Assembly: GCA_001692895.1 (NCBI GenBank)
Contig: KV748261.1
Span: forward strand, 434,001-498,000
Direction of reading: 5' to 3'
Length of the DNA: 64,000 nt
Source of the DNA: Cenococcum geophilum 1.58
Lineage: Eukaryota > Ascomycota > Dothideomycetes > Gloniales > Gloniaceae
Under the pieces are notes generated by a model. It was not told the origin of the DNA. It saw nothing but the letters and a program-made list of their open reading frames with translations, and did not search any database. Below, one piece after another: positions 11,342 to 22,240 of the stretch. Numbering within the stretch: the first letter of the stretch is position 1; each line of letters starts with the position of its first letter. The translations under genes were made by a program, and so were the position numbers.

Positions 11342-14309
11342 TTTAGGTAGGCTTATTCTCTAAAAACGAGTTTAAATTAGGGTTTTCGCTTAATTAAGGC
11401 ACTTAACAGCTCTATATTAATAGTATTTAATTAAGGTTCTAGCGTCTTAGCTAGGGTAAAGAGGCCTAGTATAGAGTCGTCCTTAGAGGCTTGTGAGCTG
11501 ATTATATTATCGTCCTAATCTATCGCTTAATTTTAATTTTTATTAGTATCCACCTATTAACTTCCACTAATATCTACCTCGTCCTCCTTATTTAATGTCT
11601 TATTTAACGTCTTATTAAGCTCTTCCTGAAGCGTCCTGTTAATATTTAACATATTAATTACCTCTAAAATTTAATCCGCGCGTTTCTGGAGCAGATTTGT
11701 AAAATCTGGCTAACTGTTATTATAGAGCAATTGCTTATTAAATATTACGTCTCTTGTTTAAATTACCTTTTTTTCACTAGGTATATAGACCCTAAAGATA
11801 TTTATTAACTAGTACCCCACTAAGTATCTAATATAAGCCCTTAGCTTAAGCTTTTATATATATAGGATTTTATATTTAAGCGGGTAAGCTCTACAGCCGT
11901 ATATTTATAGGTAAGCTATATTTAGCTTTAATAGCAAGAGCCCTAGTGCTAACTAAAGCTTCTTAAAAGGTGTTATTTAGCCGAGCTAGGCGCTTGGTGT
12001 CCGATTAATTAGATATATTATAGCCCTAGTAATTTCTAGCCAGAGCTCTTCTGGTAATCGAGCTTTAATCCACATACATTAAAACTTAATAATAATTACC
12101 CCCTTAGAACGTTCGGCAGAACCGTTCTAAGACTTTATATATAGGGCCGACTATTCTAGTAATATTTCTTTTTAGGTCCTCTAGGTGTTAAACTCGCCAC
12201 CTAAAGACGTTTTGCCATCAATTCAAATTATTACGATCTTTAGGTTATATTAACGTTCTACCCTATTTAAGTATTATATAATTGCTTGCGTCGTTAACGA
12301 CTTATAGGCGAAGGTCTCAACCTTATTTAAATGCAGAAATTCGTTATAGAAATATATTGTCTAAATATAACTGTTATACGCCACGATCTCTTAAAATAAG
12401 TTAATATACACTTAGTAGAAGTGTCTAGTTGCCTTACTGGTAGGTAGTCTTCTTAATATAATCTTGTAAGCCTTGCTAACAGCGTAGGTCTTATAGTTAA
12501 TCGTCACTGGTCCTTAAAGTTTTGCACTACCTACTTTTTAGGGTAAATGCTTAATCGCGTTGGGTCCTGCATGGCCTAGTCTCTTATACTAGAGTCTGCC
12601 ATCTACTTCCTAATTAGGAAGGGGGTTTTGCGATTAGATTGCGAATAAGGCCTTACTTAGGGTCCTTAATTATAGCTCGTTATACTCTAGGGTTAATTAA
12701 TTATAATGGCGCTCGCAATATACAAACGTCTTATAATCGTTTTTATACAGTAGGTTCTTTTTGTTGTCCCACTATATGTCCCTATTATTGAACTTTCTTA
12801 GGCAGGCTAAATTTGTATAAAAACCTAGTATATAAGCTGTATTAGCTAAGAAGATCTTTCTAGAACCTAATAGTGTCCGGATAGTAATTGCCGCCGTCCC
12901 TATACCCTTAACTAGATCTATACCCGTCCCGGTATATACGAAGTTATTACTTAGTTAGAGCTTATTAATAAACCTTAATTAATCGTTAATAACGTATATA
13001 GTGGTTCCGTTGTTAAGGATTACACTATCGCGTAGCTTATAGTTAGTGCCTGCTTTATAGGCGCCTATTTAATATATACAAAAGGTACTGTCGTCTTCCT
13101 TTTTATCTGGGCTCCGTAGAGCTTCCTTTTTTAAAGATTACTTCCTAACCTTCTCTAGTGTTCGCTTGTGCTATTTTAGGGCGTTAGCAATCTTTTTCTT
13201 AACCTTCTTAGCCGTTACTTTATCTAATTTCCAGTCCTTTAATTAAACCAACTCGTTAATATAAGGACAGTCCTGGAACTAGTAAACAGCTCCATAGTAG
13301 TATATCGGGGTATCTTTCTTCCGTGCCGTCCTGGAAGGGGTAGTAGTAGGAGCCTTGTCCTTAGGAGCCTCATCCTTAGAAGCCTTATCGATTGGCTTGC
13401 CCTAAAAGCTTACTGTATTGGCGCTAAGCTAAGCTCTATTCTTCTACTAGGCAGTCTCCAATTATTAATAGTTTTAATAGATATTAACCAGTCGATTTAT
13501 GGATATTACGTAGTCCTTAGCCTAGTCGTATTTATTGAATTTAATCCTCTACGTCAAGGCCTAATTTAGTAATACTGGCTTTACTACTAACAGAAAGTCT
13601 CTAATCGCTTGGTCGCCATCTACGTCTAGTAATTTAATCTTTTTATAATCGTTATACGTCTTCTCCTATTGCTATAACTAGGCCTCAAAGTTCTAATTCT
13701 TTGGGCCCTTTTTAACCTTAGCATATTAAGTGGATAGGTAGAGCTAACGTACAGTATCGGTAGGGGCAACCCTCTCCTTAAGAGTTACTAGTATATCGTA
13801 TACCGAGTCGATACCCAGTATATAGGTGTTTAGATGTCTAGCCACTATACTGGTAATATAGCTTTGTAGAGAAGTCGAAGCTGCCTTCTACTTCTTATAT
13901 TCCTTCTCTACTGTTTTATACCTCTTACGGAGAATTTAAAGCTCGTCCTTCTTGTCCTCAAAGAGAGCTGCATAGGAGGTCGTTCCTAACTTCACGTCTT
14001 AAGGCCTAGGAAAGACTGGTTCAACCAATAGAGGCAACTTATCCCGTTTGGTTAAGGGGTCAACGTATTCCTATACATCTCCTATTTAGGCTCAGAGCCT
14101 AATAAGGTTAATCCATTCGTCCCAATCAGCTTAGCTCAATAATATCACCGTCGTGGTAATAGCTTAGGTAGGTAGTTAAGAAGTTATTTTAAAAAGGTAC
14201 TTGCAAAAAGGTTAAAAGATTTAGTAATAAGTAGTAATTTAATAAGGGGTATATTAATTAAATAGATTAATTAAATTAAATAGTTAAATAGGGGCAATAC
14301 GGCAAGCAA

Positions 14310-14323
14310 CCCGGGCTCATAAC
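14310..14323 (-). promoter_or_regulatory. Primer-binding site of Copia-3, best-preserved initiator tRNA-Met match
   Basis: The plus strand reads CCCGGGCTCATAAC immediately next to the LTR. GGGCTCATAAC is the anticodon-arm sequence of initiator tRNA-Met (anticodon CAT). The element RNA, read from the minus strand, is its complement. This is the half-tRNA priming type of site. Confidence 0.65.
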
Positions 14324-14571
14324 TGTCAATCGGAAGTCCGTGCACCAATTGTAAGAAAAGAATAATAACTCTGTCTATTGAATGGTGGCTCTAGAGCCTC
14401 TATATATACATAGGAAAGGTATAGGAAATGAGAACGAGAAGGGGGTAGGGGGGTGGCAATGGAAATAAGGGGTAGGTGACTGAGTCAATGATCGAGTCAA
14501 TGATTGAGTCAATGACTGAGTCAATGGGAGGCAGCTGAGTCGGTGATAAGATAACCTGATTCAGGTCAACA
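14324..14571 (-). repeat. 5' LTR of Copia-3
   Basis: The inner end (TGTCAATC) follows directly after the primer-binding site. The outer end is placed at an ACA terminus at 14571, where the Hsp70-like coding sequence loses family resemblance. No partner LTR is in the window, so the outer boundary could be off by some tens of bases. The LTR holds a 12-bp tandem repeat at 14478-14525 that varies around GACTGAGTCAAT. Confidence 0.6.
14478..14525. repeat. Four-copy 12-bp tandem repeat
   Basis: Four tandem 12-bp units varying around GACTGAGTCAAT inside the Copia-3 LTR. Read on the minus strand they give the IDSVIDSIIDS tail that follows the Hsp70-like coding sequence, which shows that the tail is LTR-derived. 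Confidence 0.85.
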
Positions 14572-15865
14572 AGATCACCTAGTAGTCGGATGTCTCCTTG
14601 ACCCTCATCCAAATGTCCTTCGAAAGCCTTCTTCACGTACTCGAACTGCCTCATCACAGCTTTTAGATCTCTACCCACTGTGGTGTGCAATTCGACGTCA
14701 TGTCTGGGGAGGGTTTGTGACAGTTTTAGATAGTTCATGTCACCTAATTTCTGGTGTAACCATTTCATGAAGCCGAGGTCGACGAATATGGCTCCACATT
14801 TACCACCTGGAAGTGGGAGATTAGTTTTTGGTACAACGCCAGAAACCTTGACGATATACTTGTGGCGGGCCCTATCTGCCTGAGCTGTAGATCCGGCGCA
14901 GTTGCTTCGACGCAGTAGGATATGAGATCCTGGGTTCATGCTGTCAGCAATATCCAATACCCGAGAAGCATGACCTACCGCCGTACTACCTCCTAAATCT
15001 GCTTGAACAAAGCAATCGCCGGGCTATCGGTTAGCAATCGAAAATGCCATCTGAGAGAGGGAATATACCCCCAGAATCTCGCTCTCTTCCTCCTCCGCCA
15101 TAAAATACCTGATTGAATAAAGAGCCGCGGCCTCAGGCGCTGTCATGAACACGATATCTCTTAGACCCCTGAAGTATCGCTTCGTGAAACCAGCTTTGTT
15201 GACGGCTTGAAAGGTCAAATTTTTGGCTTCTTCTGACCACATCTTTCCCCTGTTAGCTGTCTTCACCCTGTCGTTTGTCCAATTTTACGCACCGCAGGTA
15301 CAGCCACGACAAGGTCGGTTATGATATCGGAAATCATGGCGGGTTGCAGACCAGGCTCCTTTAGTACGTGCTCTCTGACTTTGCTCAGGTAATCAGCAAC
15401 GATGTCGACAGGCTCCTTGGCCGGATATGATGGCAGCCCGTTTTCCTTTCTAATCTCACCAAGATCAAGGTTCTTCATGCCGACCAACGCGTCCAGAATC
15501 GACTTGAGCTCTTGCTTTCGCCCCTGTTGGTCTAGCTCCATCTTCGTCCATACCATCCTCTGGCTCCCACCGTGGATATCGAAGCCCCATTGGTGATTAT
15601 GTTCGGCCGCTGCGGAATATGATATCTCACTTGGGACTTTGTAATGCGCTTTTCCCGGCCAATTCGTTATGATCGTGCTCGCGTGAATATCTGCCCGTTC
15701 TTTCTCGTATGTCACAAATTGATAGGCGACACCTAAACCATTATTAGACCATTTCCGGGAAATTGGAGCCGCCCTGCGAAACCATGTTGCAGGTAACTCT
15801 CACATACTCGTAAATGTGGTTCCATAGTCCAGACCAATAATCAGTCGATTTGATGGAGCATTCAT
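14572..15865 (-). pseudogene. Hsp70/HSPA12-like ATPase-domain protein, truncated by Copia-3
   Basis: A member of the large fungal family of Hsp70-like actin-fold ATPases. Four exons on the minus strand join in frame: 15808-15865, 15293-15732, 15069-15242 and from 15023 down. The introns are 75, 50 and 45 nt; the first two have GTATGT and GTGCGT donors, the third a GTATAT donor, and the last two have clear GCTAAC branch sites. The start MNAPSNRLIIGLDYGTTFT gives the phosphate-1 loop (DYGTT). Next come WPG and KVPSEISY, VPAMWSEEAKNLT and EAAALYSIR. The phosphate-2 loop is degenerate (QADLGGST instead of the usual DAGGGT), so ATP hydrolysis may have been weak even before disruption. Family resemblance ends near residue 375, at the LTR. 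The open frame then runs through the LTR to a stop at 14400. The C-terminal third is missing from this window. Confidence 0.85.
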
Positions 15866-17162
15866 CTCGACTGTAGAAGACCGCTAATCCTCACTGCCTA
15901 GCTCCTTGACTAAAATGCTGGCGTTGCGAAGCTTTTAAACTCCGGCTTGTCCCGGTAATATCTCGTGTACGTGAGGTGCCTAGTTGGGCCGGCGAAGCTG
16001 CGCAGCAAGGGTATTTCGAACGCATGCTCGATGCTTGACAACACCTGCGCCCTTCAGCCTTCTCGCAATGGCAGCGTGAGCTGATGTGTGCAGGGGCCTC
16101 CGCCAATGGAAGCCGCAATATTTGGTGGCTCACCCGCAGAGGGTGCAATCACAGAGGCTTCTGTCTGGGCATTATTGGAGGCGCAAGGCTTTGTCCCTTC
16201 GTGTGGCAGGTTTTCTTGGACTTTTCGTATATGCACGCCTCATAAGCCAATCTAGGGTTCTGTGCAGGAAAGGGCTTGGTGTTGAAGCCTCTGGTCAGTG
16301 CGGTTGCTCTCGGCAGTAAGGCTGGCGCCTCATTGACCTTTTGATTCTTAAATATTGCGGTAAATAGCAGCGACATGCCTAGGAAGCGTATAATATTTAG
16401 TATAGTTTAATAAAAAGCTTTGGCTGATATTATCGCTATCTATTTAATTATTAATAAAAATATTGTCCTTATGCCGCCTAAATCTTATTAACGTTAAGAA
16501 CGCATAATCCCTTAACCCGCTAAAATTGATCACTCTCTTATCGATAAGAATTAGGCCAATCGGAGAGGTTGGGTAAATACAAAATACGATAATAGATGGA
16601 CGCTAACCGGTTAAGGGATAAAGCGGATAGGTGTGACGGTTTGGAACATCAAAACCACGCACAGACGAAATTTGTTAGGAATCGTCATAACCCTATCGCT
16701 CACGTTAGGTGATTTAGTGGTGGTCTTCTGTAGTATTTCATTGGCATCGCAATATTGACGCGTTTGGTGAGGCTTGCTAATAAAATCACGCTAGCTACTG
16801 CAATATGCTAAACCAGACAGGAGCGATTTGTTTTCCCGTCGGTACCACTACCCCGATTCGGTCACTTCTCGCTCCAATTTAGTGTGAATCCCTCCCACAT
16901 CTCCAGTCTATGAGCCTCAGCGTTAAATTTTTCCTTACCGAACCCCGTCCCGAGGACAGTCTGAGCTCCCCAGACCTACCCAACCCCACCTCGAAGCCCT
17001 TGCTGCTGGCCTTGATTACCTGTGCTTGGCCCTCAGTACCAGAACCACCTTGGAAGACCCCGAGCCCCCGACTGTAGCACTTCATCCAGTCTGATCAAAG
17101 GTCAGACGAGAATTCTTCCGCCTTCATTCGGATGTTAGGACGGCGGGCTTTGAGAGTTTCAG
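15866..17162. other. Intergenic region with one MITE; otherwise nothing recognised
   Basis: About 1.3 kb between the divergent Hsp70-like and coiled-coil genes, so it should hold both promoters. Short open frames around 15890-16380 and 16880-17085 have no recognisable domain or shared frame. 16380-16500 is AT-rich. The MITE copy at 16507-16619 is listed separately. Confidence 0.6.
16507..16619. repeat. MITE copy 1 (ATCCCTTAACCCG ends)
   Basis: 113 bp bounded by inverted ends ATCCCTTAACCCG and CCGGTTAAGGGAT with TA next to each end. It shares ends and an internal TTATCGATAAG core with the copy at 40810-40935. TA targets and the lack of coding capacity fit a non-autonomous Tc1/mariner-type element. 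Confidence 0.8.
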
Positions 17163-19565
17163 ATGTCAAGCTTCATCAAGGATAAGATAAAATGGGGTAC
17201 TTCAGGATTCATCGGAGGGTAAGTTTTTCTCGGTTCCAGTGAGAGATCCAATCCACATGTTGATTGGTTATGCTCTAGACGCAGCGGCGATGGCGGAAAG
17301 CGGCCGCAAGGCCACGAAATAGCATCACAGAGCACAACTCGTTATAGTCCCGCTCAAATTCAGGCTCCTCGATCTCCATCAGGTGCTCCGCAAATTCCAG
17401 AAAATTATGTCCGCGATATGCGAGCACCGAACAGACGGTCCAGTAGCCGTTTCGAAGAGTTAAACAGCTCTTTAACGGGGAGCCACAGCCATTCAACACA
17501 CCGGACGCAGCAAATTTCGGACCAACGAGAACAAACTCATGACCCAGAGCGTCCTTATATAGTGAATCACTCGCCACGATCCAAGCCCCAGAAGGTTAGC
17601 AAAGCACAACCACACGTATACGGTGATCATTCCATTCCATCAGGCCGTGATCCAAGAAAGCCAGGAGAAACAGTAGCATACGGGCAAATGATTCGGGCAG
17701 AGCGTCAAGAGCCTAGACGAGGATCTGAGTCTTCACCAGTCAGGGGATCGCGTCCACCTCACAAGTTTCCGCGGGAGAGCCTCGGACCTAGGGCACTGAA
17801 TTCAGACGGCGCCACAGCATTAGCCTTAGGATCGCAGAACGAATCAGAATTTGACGGGCGGACACTGCGCGGTCTATTCGACGGGCTAAAACAGACCGAG
17901 GAATTCCAGTTGCGTTACCCGTATTACCCGTACGTGGTACTACATGTGGACGCTCTTGACCGAGGATGCGAAAGGGCCCTCGAGTCGGAGGCCTATCTTA
18001 GAAGAGAGATTGGGTCGATGCAACGAAATATGATCGCTTTGATAGAAAGAAACCATCCCCATGAAAATATCGACGAACCGGACGCTCTCAAATTTATCCT
18101 CGAGCAATATCAGACCCGACTCGATTACTGTCTCAAGCTTGAACGAGAAGGTAAAGAGCAGTTTGAGGCATATGCCGAGTCGATTCGAAGGAGAGATGAG
18201 ATCATTAGTGATCGAGACCAGGAGATCACAAAACTGCGCAATCAGCTTTCCCAGGAAAAACTCAAGTGCGACTTAGATCTGAATTCATGCGAAAGTTACT
18301 ACAAGCAAAAAATTAAACACCAGGAAACTGCACATCAGCAAAAACTCAAGGATCAGAAGACTGCGCATCAGCAACAACTCGAGGACCAGGAGTATGCATA
18401 TCAGCATCGACTCGAGGGCCTGAAGTATGCATATCAGCAACAACTCGAGGAACAGAAGACTGCACATCAGCAACAACTCGAGGACCAGAAGGCTGCACAT
18501 CAGCAACAACTCGAGGACCAGAAGGCTGCACATCAGCAACAACTCGAGGGCCAGAAGACTGTACATCAGCAACAATTCAAGGACCAGAAGGCTGCACATG
18601 AGAAGGAGATATCGACGAAAGAGAAGAATATGGAGGATCAGAGAGTCGAGGCCCACATGAAAATCCAGGAATTGAACAGACTTCTCATCACTGATGCTGA
18701 CAACTTCCAACCAGAACCGGACGACCGTTTTCGGGCAACTTTCGATAAACTTCAAAAGAACGTGTATCTTCTCGCAAAGAAGGCGAAGTGCGAACTTCAT
18801 GTCGACAGGGAAAAACTGGGAGCGGATTTTGACCAGATCTCATTCGCTCGAGCGGTCAAGGAGAGGCATTTGAAACTTATTTTGGAAACCTCATTTTGGA
18901 GGATTCTCCGCGAAAAGATCTTCCTTAACCCATTCCACGTTTTCGGTGAGCTCGGAGAATCGTTGTTCATTACTTGGTGCAAGTTCTTCTCGAACAGTTC
19001 GTATCCTTGCTCTTAATCAATTTGGCCCTGCTAATGATCAATAGGTCAAACCAGGTTGACTTCAGCATTAGCATGGCCTCCGCCGGACACACGCTGTGAA
19101 CGGTGGAGATCGTCTGTCTTTGAGGTTTTGCGGGCTGCAGTTACCGCGCAAGAAAGATGTTCTTCGGTCAATGATCGTATTATTAGTAGTTACATGGCCA
19201 CTCGAAAAGATGTGTCCGAGGCATTTAAGGTAGAGTTCTCACGGATATCTCCTGAGGATATGGGGACAACTCCGGGAGACATCGCAGAAATTGCCTGTTC
19301 ACTGGCTTTGGATTGCGGGAGAGAACGCTGCAGAGTGCAATTATTTGCTCCTCGGAAAGGTGAGCTAGTTCAGAGAACTCAACGAAAATCCATCCAGGAC
19401 CGCAACGAAGGATTCAATGCAGAAACTGAGGAAGGCATGGTGGAGCTTATCATTTCTCCTGGCTTAATGAAGCTTGGTGATGGTCATGGCCGGTCGTTTG
19501 ACGCGAACATTGTGCACTTGGGTCCATCGGACGTATATTGTTCTGTTGGTGGTGAAATGAGATAA
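17163..19565 (+). CDS. Large coiled-coil protein with 11-residue repeats, 764 residues, function unknown
   Basis: Three exons (17163-17218, 17279-18996, 19045-19565) join in frame to 764 residues. Intron 1 (60 nt) has a GTAAGT donor and a CTCTAG acceptor. Intron 2 (48 nt) has a GTTCGT donor, a GCTAAT branch-like site and an AATAG acceptor. The protein starts MSSFIKDKIKWGTSGFIGG. It then has a long, polar, probably disordered N-terminal part (to about residue 200), a coiled coil (about 235-500) with tandem repeats, and a conserved-looking C-terminal domain from about residue 500 (DDRFRATFDKLQ, FWRILREKIF). This layout is common in uncharacterised filamentous-fungal proteins with a coiled coil and a helical C-terminal domain. 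No catalytic motif, signal peptide or membrane segment is seen. The intron 2 donor is the weakest part of the model. Confidence 0.8.
18317..18606 (+). repeat. In-frame 33-bp tandem repeats coding 11-residue units
   Basis: About eight to nine tandem units varying around HQQQLEDQKAA, each 33 bp, within the coiled coil. Eleven residues is a hendecad period, which a coiled coil can accommodate without breaking its stripe. The central units are nearly identical at the DNA level, so copy number may vary between strains. Confidence 0.9.
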
Positions 19566-19651
19566 GGAGAATCTAGTTGATAAGCTGCAACTGTATCCGG
19601 AAAGTATGTGCTAATATAGGTGGATAGACATTTGGGGAGGGATCTCCTCTA

Positions 19652-19698
19652 ACGTGTTCGGCAAGCAAGTGGCCACTGCAAGCATGTGGCCACCCCAC
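19652..19698. repeat. Left terminal inverted repeat of the Fot1 element
   Basis: 47 bp beginning ACGTGTTCGGCAAGC, matching the complement of 38330-38376 at 46 positions. It contains an internal direct duplication of a GCAAGC-GTGGCCA unit, a possible paired transposase binding site. Confidence 0.95.
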
Positions 19699-19929
19699 CA
19701 AGCCACCAACGCCAAATATTGCAAATTACTCAACCACGAACAGTTGTATTTGGTGTAGCTATCTACTAGCTACTTATTTGACGTCTAGGGCACGTACGTG
19801 CATTATGTTCTGTTGATGCGCACATGCTGCACTTGGGTAATGCTCGTTGCGGTCGCTCGGCCGCTGCCTCTACCGTAGCCTCCTCATGCCTAGTTTGAGC
19901 AGCTTGTGTATGAGAGGCCCCTTCTGCTC

Positions 19930-20115
19930 CTAATAGAATACCCCCCCTAGCTATATACGTGCGCCGCTGCGCCTTCTTCTTTTTCTAGCGCTGGTTTTTT
20001 ATGCGTAGCTTCTTATTTTTGCTTGCAAGCAGCACAGCGCTTAATATTGCTATTTCGCAACCCTTAATAAGCTAGCTAAGGGCTTGTTTTGTTGGACTTG
20101 GTGGGCTATACGTAC
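19930..20115 (-). pseudogene. Fot1 transposase, basic C-terminal end
   Basis: The minus strand gives a lysine/arginine-rich run (RKRRRRS) typical of the C-terminus of Fot1/pogo transposases. It lies between Copia-2 and the left inverted repeat. The reading frame is interrupted by stops. Confidence 0.6.
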
Positions 20116-20335
20116 TGTAAGCTTTTGCAGTGTGTGGGAAATGAATAAGCGACTTAATTGTAAATCTATGGAAATCAAGTGATATAAATACATGAGGAAG
20201 GTGTTGGTAATAAGACAAAAGGGGAGACTACTACGTAACTAAAACAGCGTGATACGTATGTAATACGCAGGCGATACGTAGTCAATACGCAGGTAATACG
20301 CAGGTGTTTTGGCATAGTACCGGTAGTCAGTTATA
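20116..20335 (-). repeat. 3' LTR of Copia-2
   Basis: 220 bp, about 98 percent identical to 28015-28234. It is preceded by the duplicated target CGTAC at 20111-20115. Confidence 0.94.
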
Positions 20336-21456
20336 CACCCCCTCAGATTTAACGGTGTAGTCAAAGCTATAAAAAAATAAAGGTTAAAACTATACCAAAA
20401 TAGAAAATTTAGATATAATTTAGGAGTAGTAAAAGAATGGGGTAACCGTGATGGATATTGCGAATATCGCGGATATTACGGATATTGCGAATTAATTAAT
20501 CTAATATCAAATATCCACTAAATTTAACTGCTTTATCTATGCTTCATGCTTTTAACGAGGTAAGATTTTAATAAGACCGTTAGTAGGCATTTTGGCCGTA
20601 GGAACCCATTAAACGTTAATCTTTTTGTCTTAGACTTCCTGTTTTAGCTAGTGCTAATAGACGTTAATATATCGAAGCTTGGTATCAAGTTTTGGTATAT
20701 CCTATTTTAGGAGTTATATAGTCTGCATATTATCGCAGAGTACGGTAAATTCGCGTTCTAAGTTAAAGCTAATTGCCTTAAAGAACCGTTGCCACTAGAT
20801 AATTTTAACTGCGGTAGTAGATAGGGAGAGAAGCTTTACTTTAGTAGTTAAGTGAGTAACAGATCGCTATAGGGTCGCTTTCCAATTAATTAGACCTCTA
20901 AATAGTATAAAAAGATATCCTTAAGAGCTCTATCTAGTCTCCTTATGGTCCATAAATACTGCGTCAGATGCTCTATAAAAGGTAACGTCTTCTCCTTTAG
21001 GGTTTCTAAAGTATATATATACTCCAAATACTTCGCTAGAGTATTTAATAGCTGTAGATTTTATTTTAAGGTAGTAGGTAATTGCTTAGTTTACTATATT
21101 AAGGTACTTTTAATTTAGATTAGTAAGGAATTCGGCTAGCTTAGAATATATCTTAGTAATATTAGGTCTTCTAAATACGGCAAGGTGTATAAGAAAACCA
21201 ACCCGTTACTAATAGGCTAGTGTTTTTTAAGGGTTCGTCTACTGGTTAGACGGAATTAGTTCTTTAGCAGGAAGTAGTAACTTAGGAAATCTTCCTAGTA
21301 GTTAAATATTAAATTAATTAGCTATCCTTTTAATATAGAAATCTTGGCAGAGCTAGGCATCAGGAAATTTTTTTTTGGGCACGTTGTTGCAAGCGAAAAT
21401 CGGGGTCTGCAAAACCTGCGTAAGTCGCAATTTGCGGCGATTCGCAGCAATTTGCT

Positions 21457-21580
21457 ACAAACACGCAGCTACATATAAGTAGCCTATGCAAATTGCTACA
21501 AATACGCAGCTACTTATAAGTAGCCTGTGCAAATTGCTACAAATACGCAGCTACTTATAAGTAGCCTGTGCGAATTGCTG
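21457..21580. repeat. Three tandem copies of a 41-bp unit
   Basis: Each unit contains AATTGCTACAAATACGCAG followed by the short palindrome CTACTTATAAGTAG. This makes three regularly spaced hairpins near the left end of the element at 21358-22681. Confidence 0.9.
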
Positions 21581-21604
21581 TAAATTACCGCAAATTGCTA
21601 TAAA

Positions 21605-21775
21605 TACGCAGAAGCTCCGCACGAAGCTCTGCACGAAGCTCTGCACGAAGCTCTACACGAAGCTCTACACGAAACTCTGCGCAAAGCTCTACGTACAGAG
21701 GCTCTGCACGAGGCTCTACGCGAAGCTCTGCGTACGGAGGCTCTACACGAAGCTCCGCATGACACATTACTATCG
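21605..21775. repeat. About thirteen imperfect 12-bp repeats
   Basis: Tandem units varying around GAAGCTCTGCAC. Because 12 is divisible by three, they leave a long but meaningless open frame on the minus strand. Confidence 0.9.
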
Positions 21776-22064
21776 GGTCCCCGCTATATTCCCGATAGCC
21801 TCTACACGTGCCTCTGCCAAGTGTACCCCTTATCTATATACCTAGGTAGCCACCTTATTTTTTACCCTTCCTTCCTTACATCCTCCCTACCTAGGGAGGC
21901 ACCAGAACGGCAGCCAGCTGAGGACCGTCGCCAGAACCAGACGACCACCGTTCGAATATACAGCCAGCGAACGGCCGTAGAGAACGATTCAAATTAATAC
22001 GATTAATCGATCAATCGAATCAGGCGGAGCCTTCGATCAGGCCGACCTTTCCCCCAAATTACAG

Positions 22065-22240
22065 ACAGGTAGGCACAGACAGGTAGGCACAGACAGTAGG
22101 CACAGACAGTAGGCACAGACAGGTAGGCACAGACAGTAGGCATAGACAGTAGGCATAGGCAGGTATAGACAGACAGATAGACAGATAGACAGACAGATAG
22201 GTAAGCAGGCAGACAGATAGGCAGGCAGGCAGGCAGGCAG
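22065..22240. repeat. Minisatellite of AGGCACAGACAG units grading into GACA and GCAG microsatellites
   Basis: Seven or so 13-14-bp units of the type ACAGACAGGTAGGC are followed by tetranucleotide runs of AGAC/AGAT and GCAG. The cysteine- and proline-rich frames on the minus strand here are products of the repeat. Confidence 0.92.

Larger units (their letters stand above)
11342..14571 (-). mobile_element. Copia-3, right segment (integrase, gag and 5' LTR)
   Basis: Minus-strand copia sequence resumes after Gypsy-1 and runs through integrase-type and gag-type regions to the 5' LTR at about 14324-14571. The region around 12540 aligns with Copia-1 around 2350. The first five bases are the duplicated target of Gypsy-1. 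The element is broken, with many RIP-like breaks in the interior, while its LTR keeps normal base composition. Its right end lies inside the Hsp70-like gene, so Copia-3 is the insertion that truncated that gene. Confidence 0.82.

Noticed and set aside
14400-14571. Native C-terminus of the Hsp70-like protein
   Set aside because: The IDSVIDSIIDS tail is encoded by the 12-bp repeat in the Copia-3 LTR, so it is not part of the ancestral protein.
15891-16376. Several overlapping short frames upstream of the Hsp70-like gene
   Set aside because: They overlap one another on both strands, share no domain, and lie where the promoter should be.
17275-17577. 100-residue minus-strand frame overlapping the coiled-coil gene
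   Set aside because: It overlaps exon 2 of a well-supported spliced gene on the other strand and has no recognisable domain.
18285-18800. Leucine-rich protein on the minus strand
   Set aside because: Antisense of the 33-bp repeats of the coiled-coil gene.
21457-21580. CRISPR-like direct repeats
   Set aside because: The 41-bp units are contiguous with no unique spacers, and the genome is fungal.
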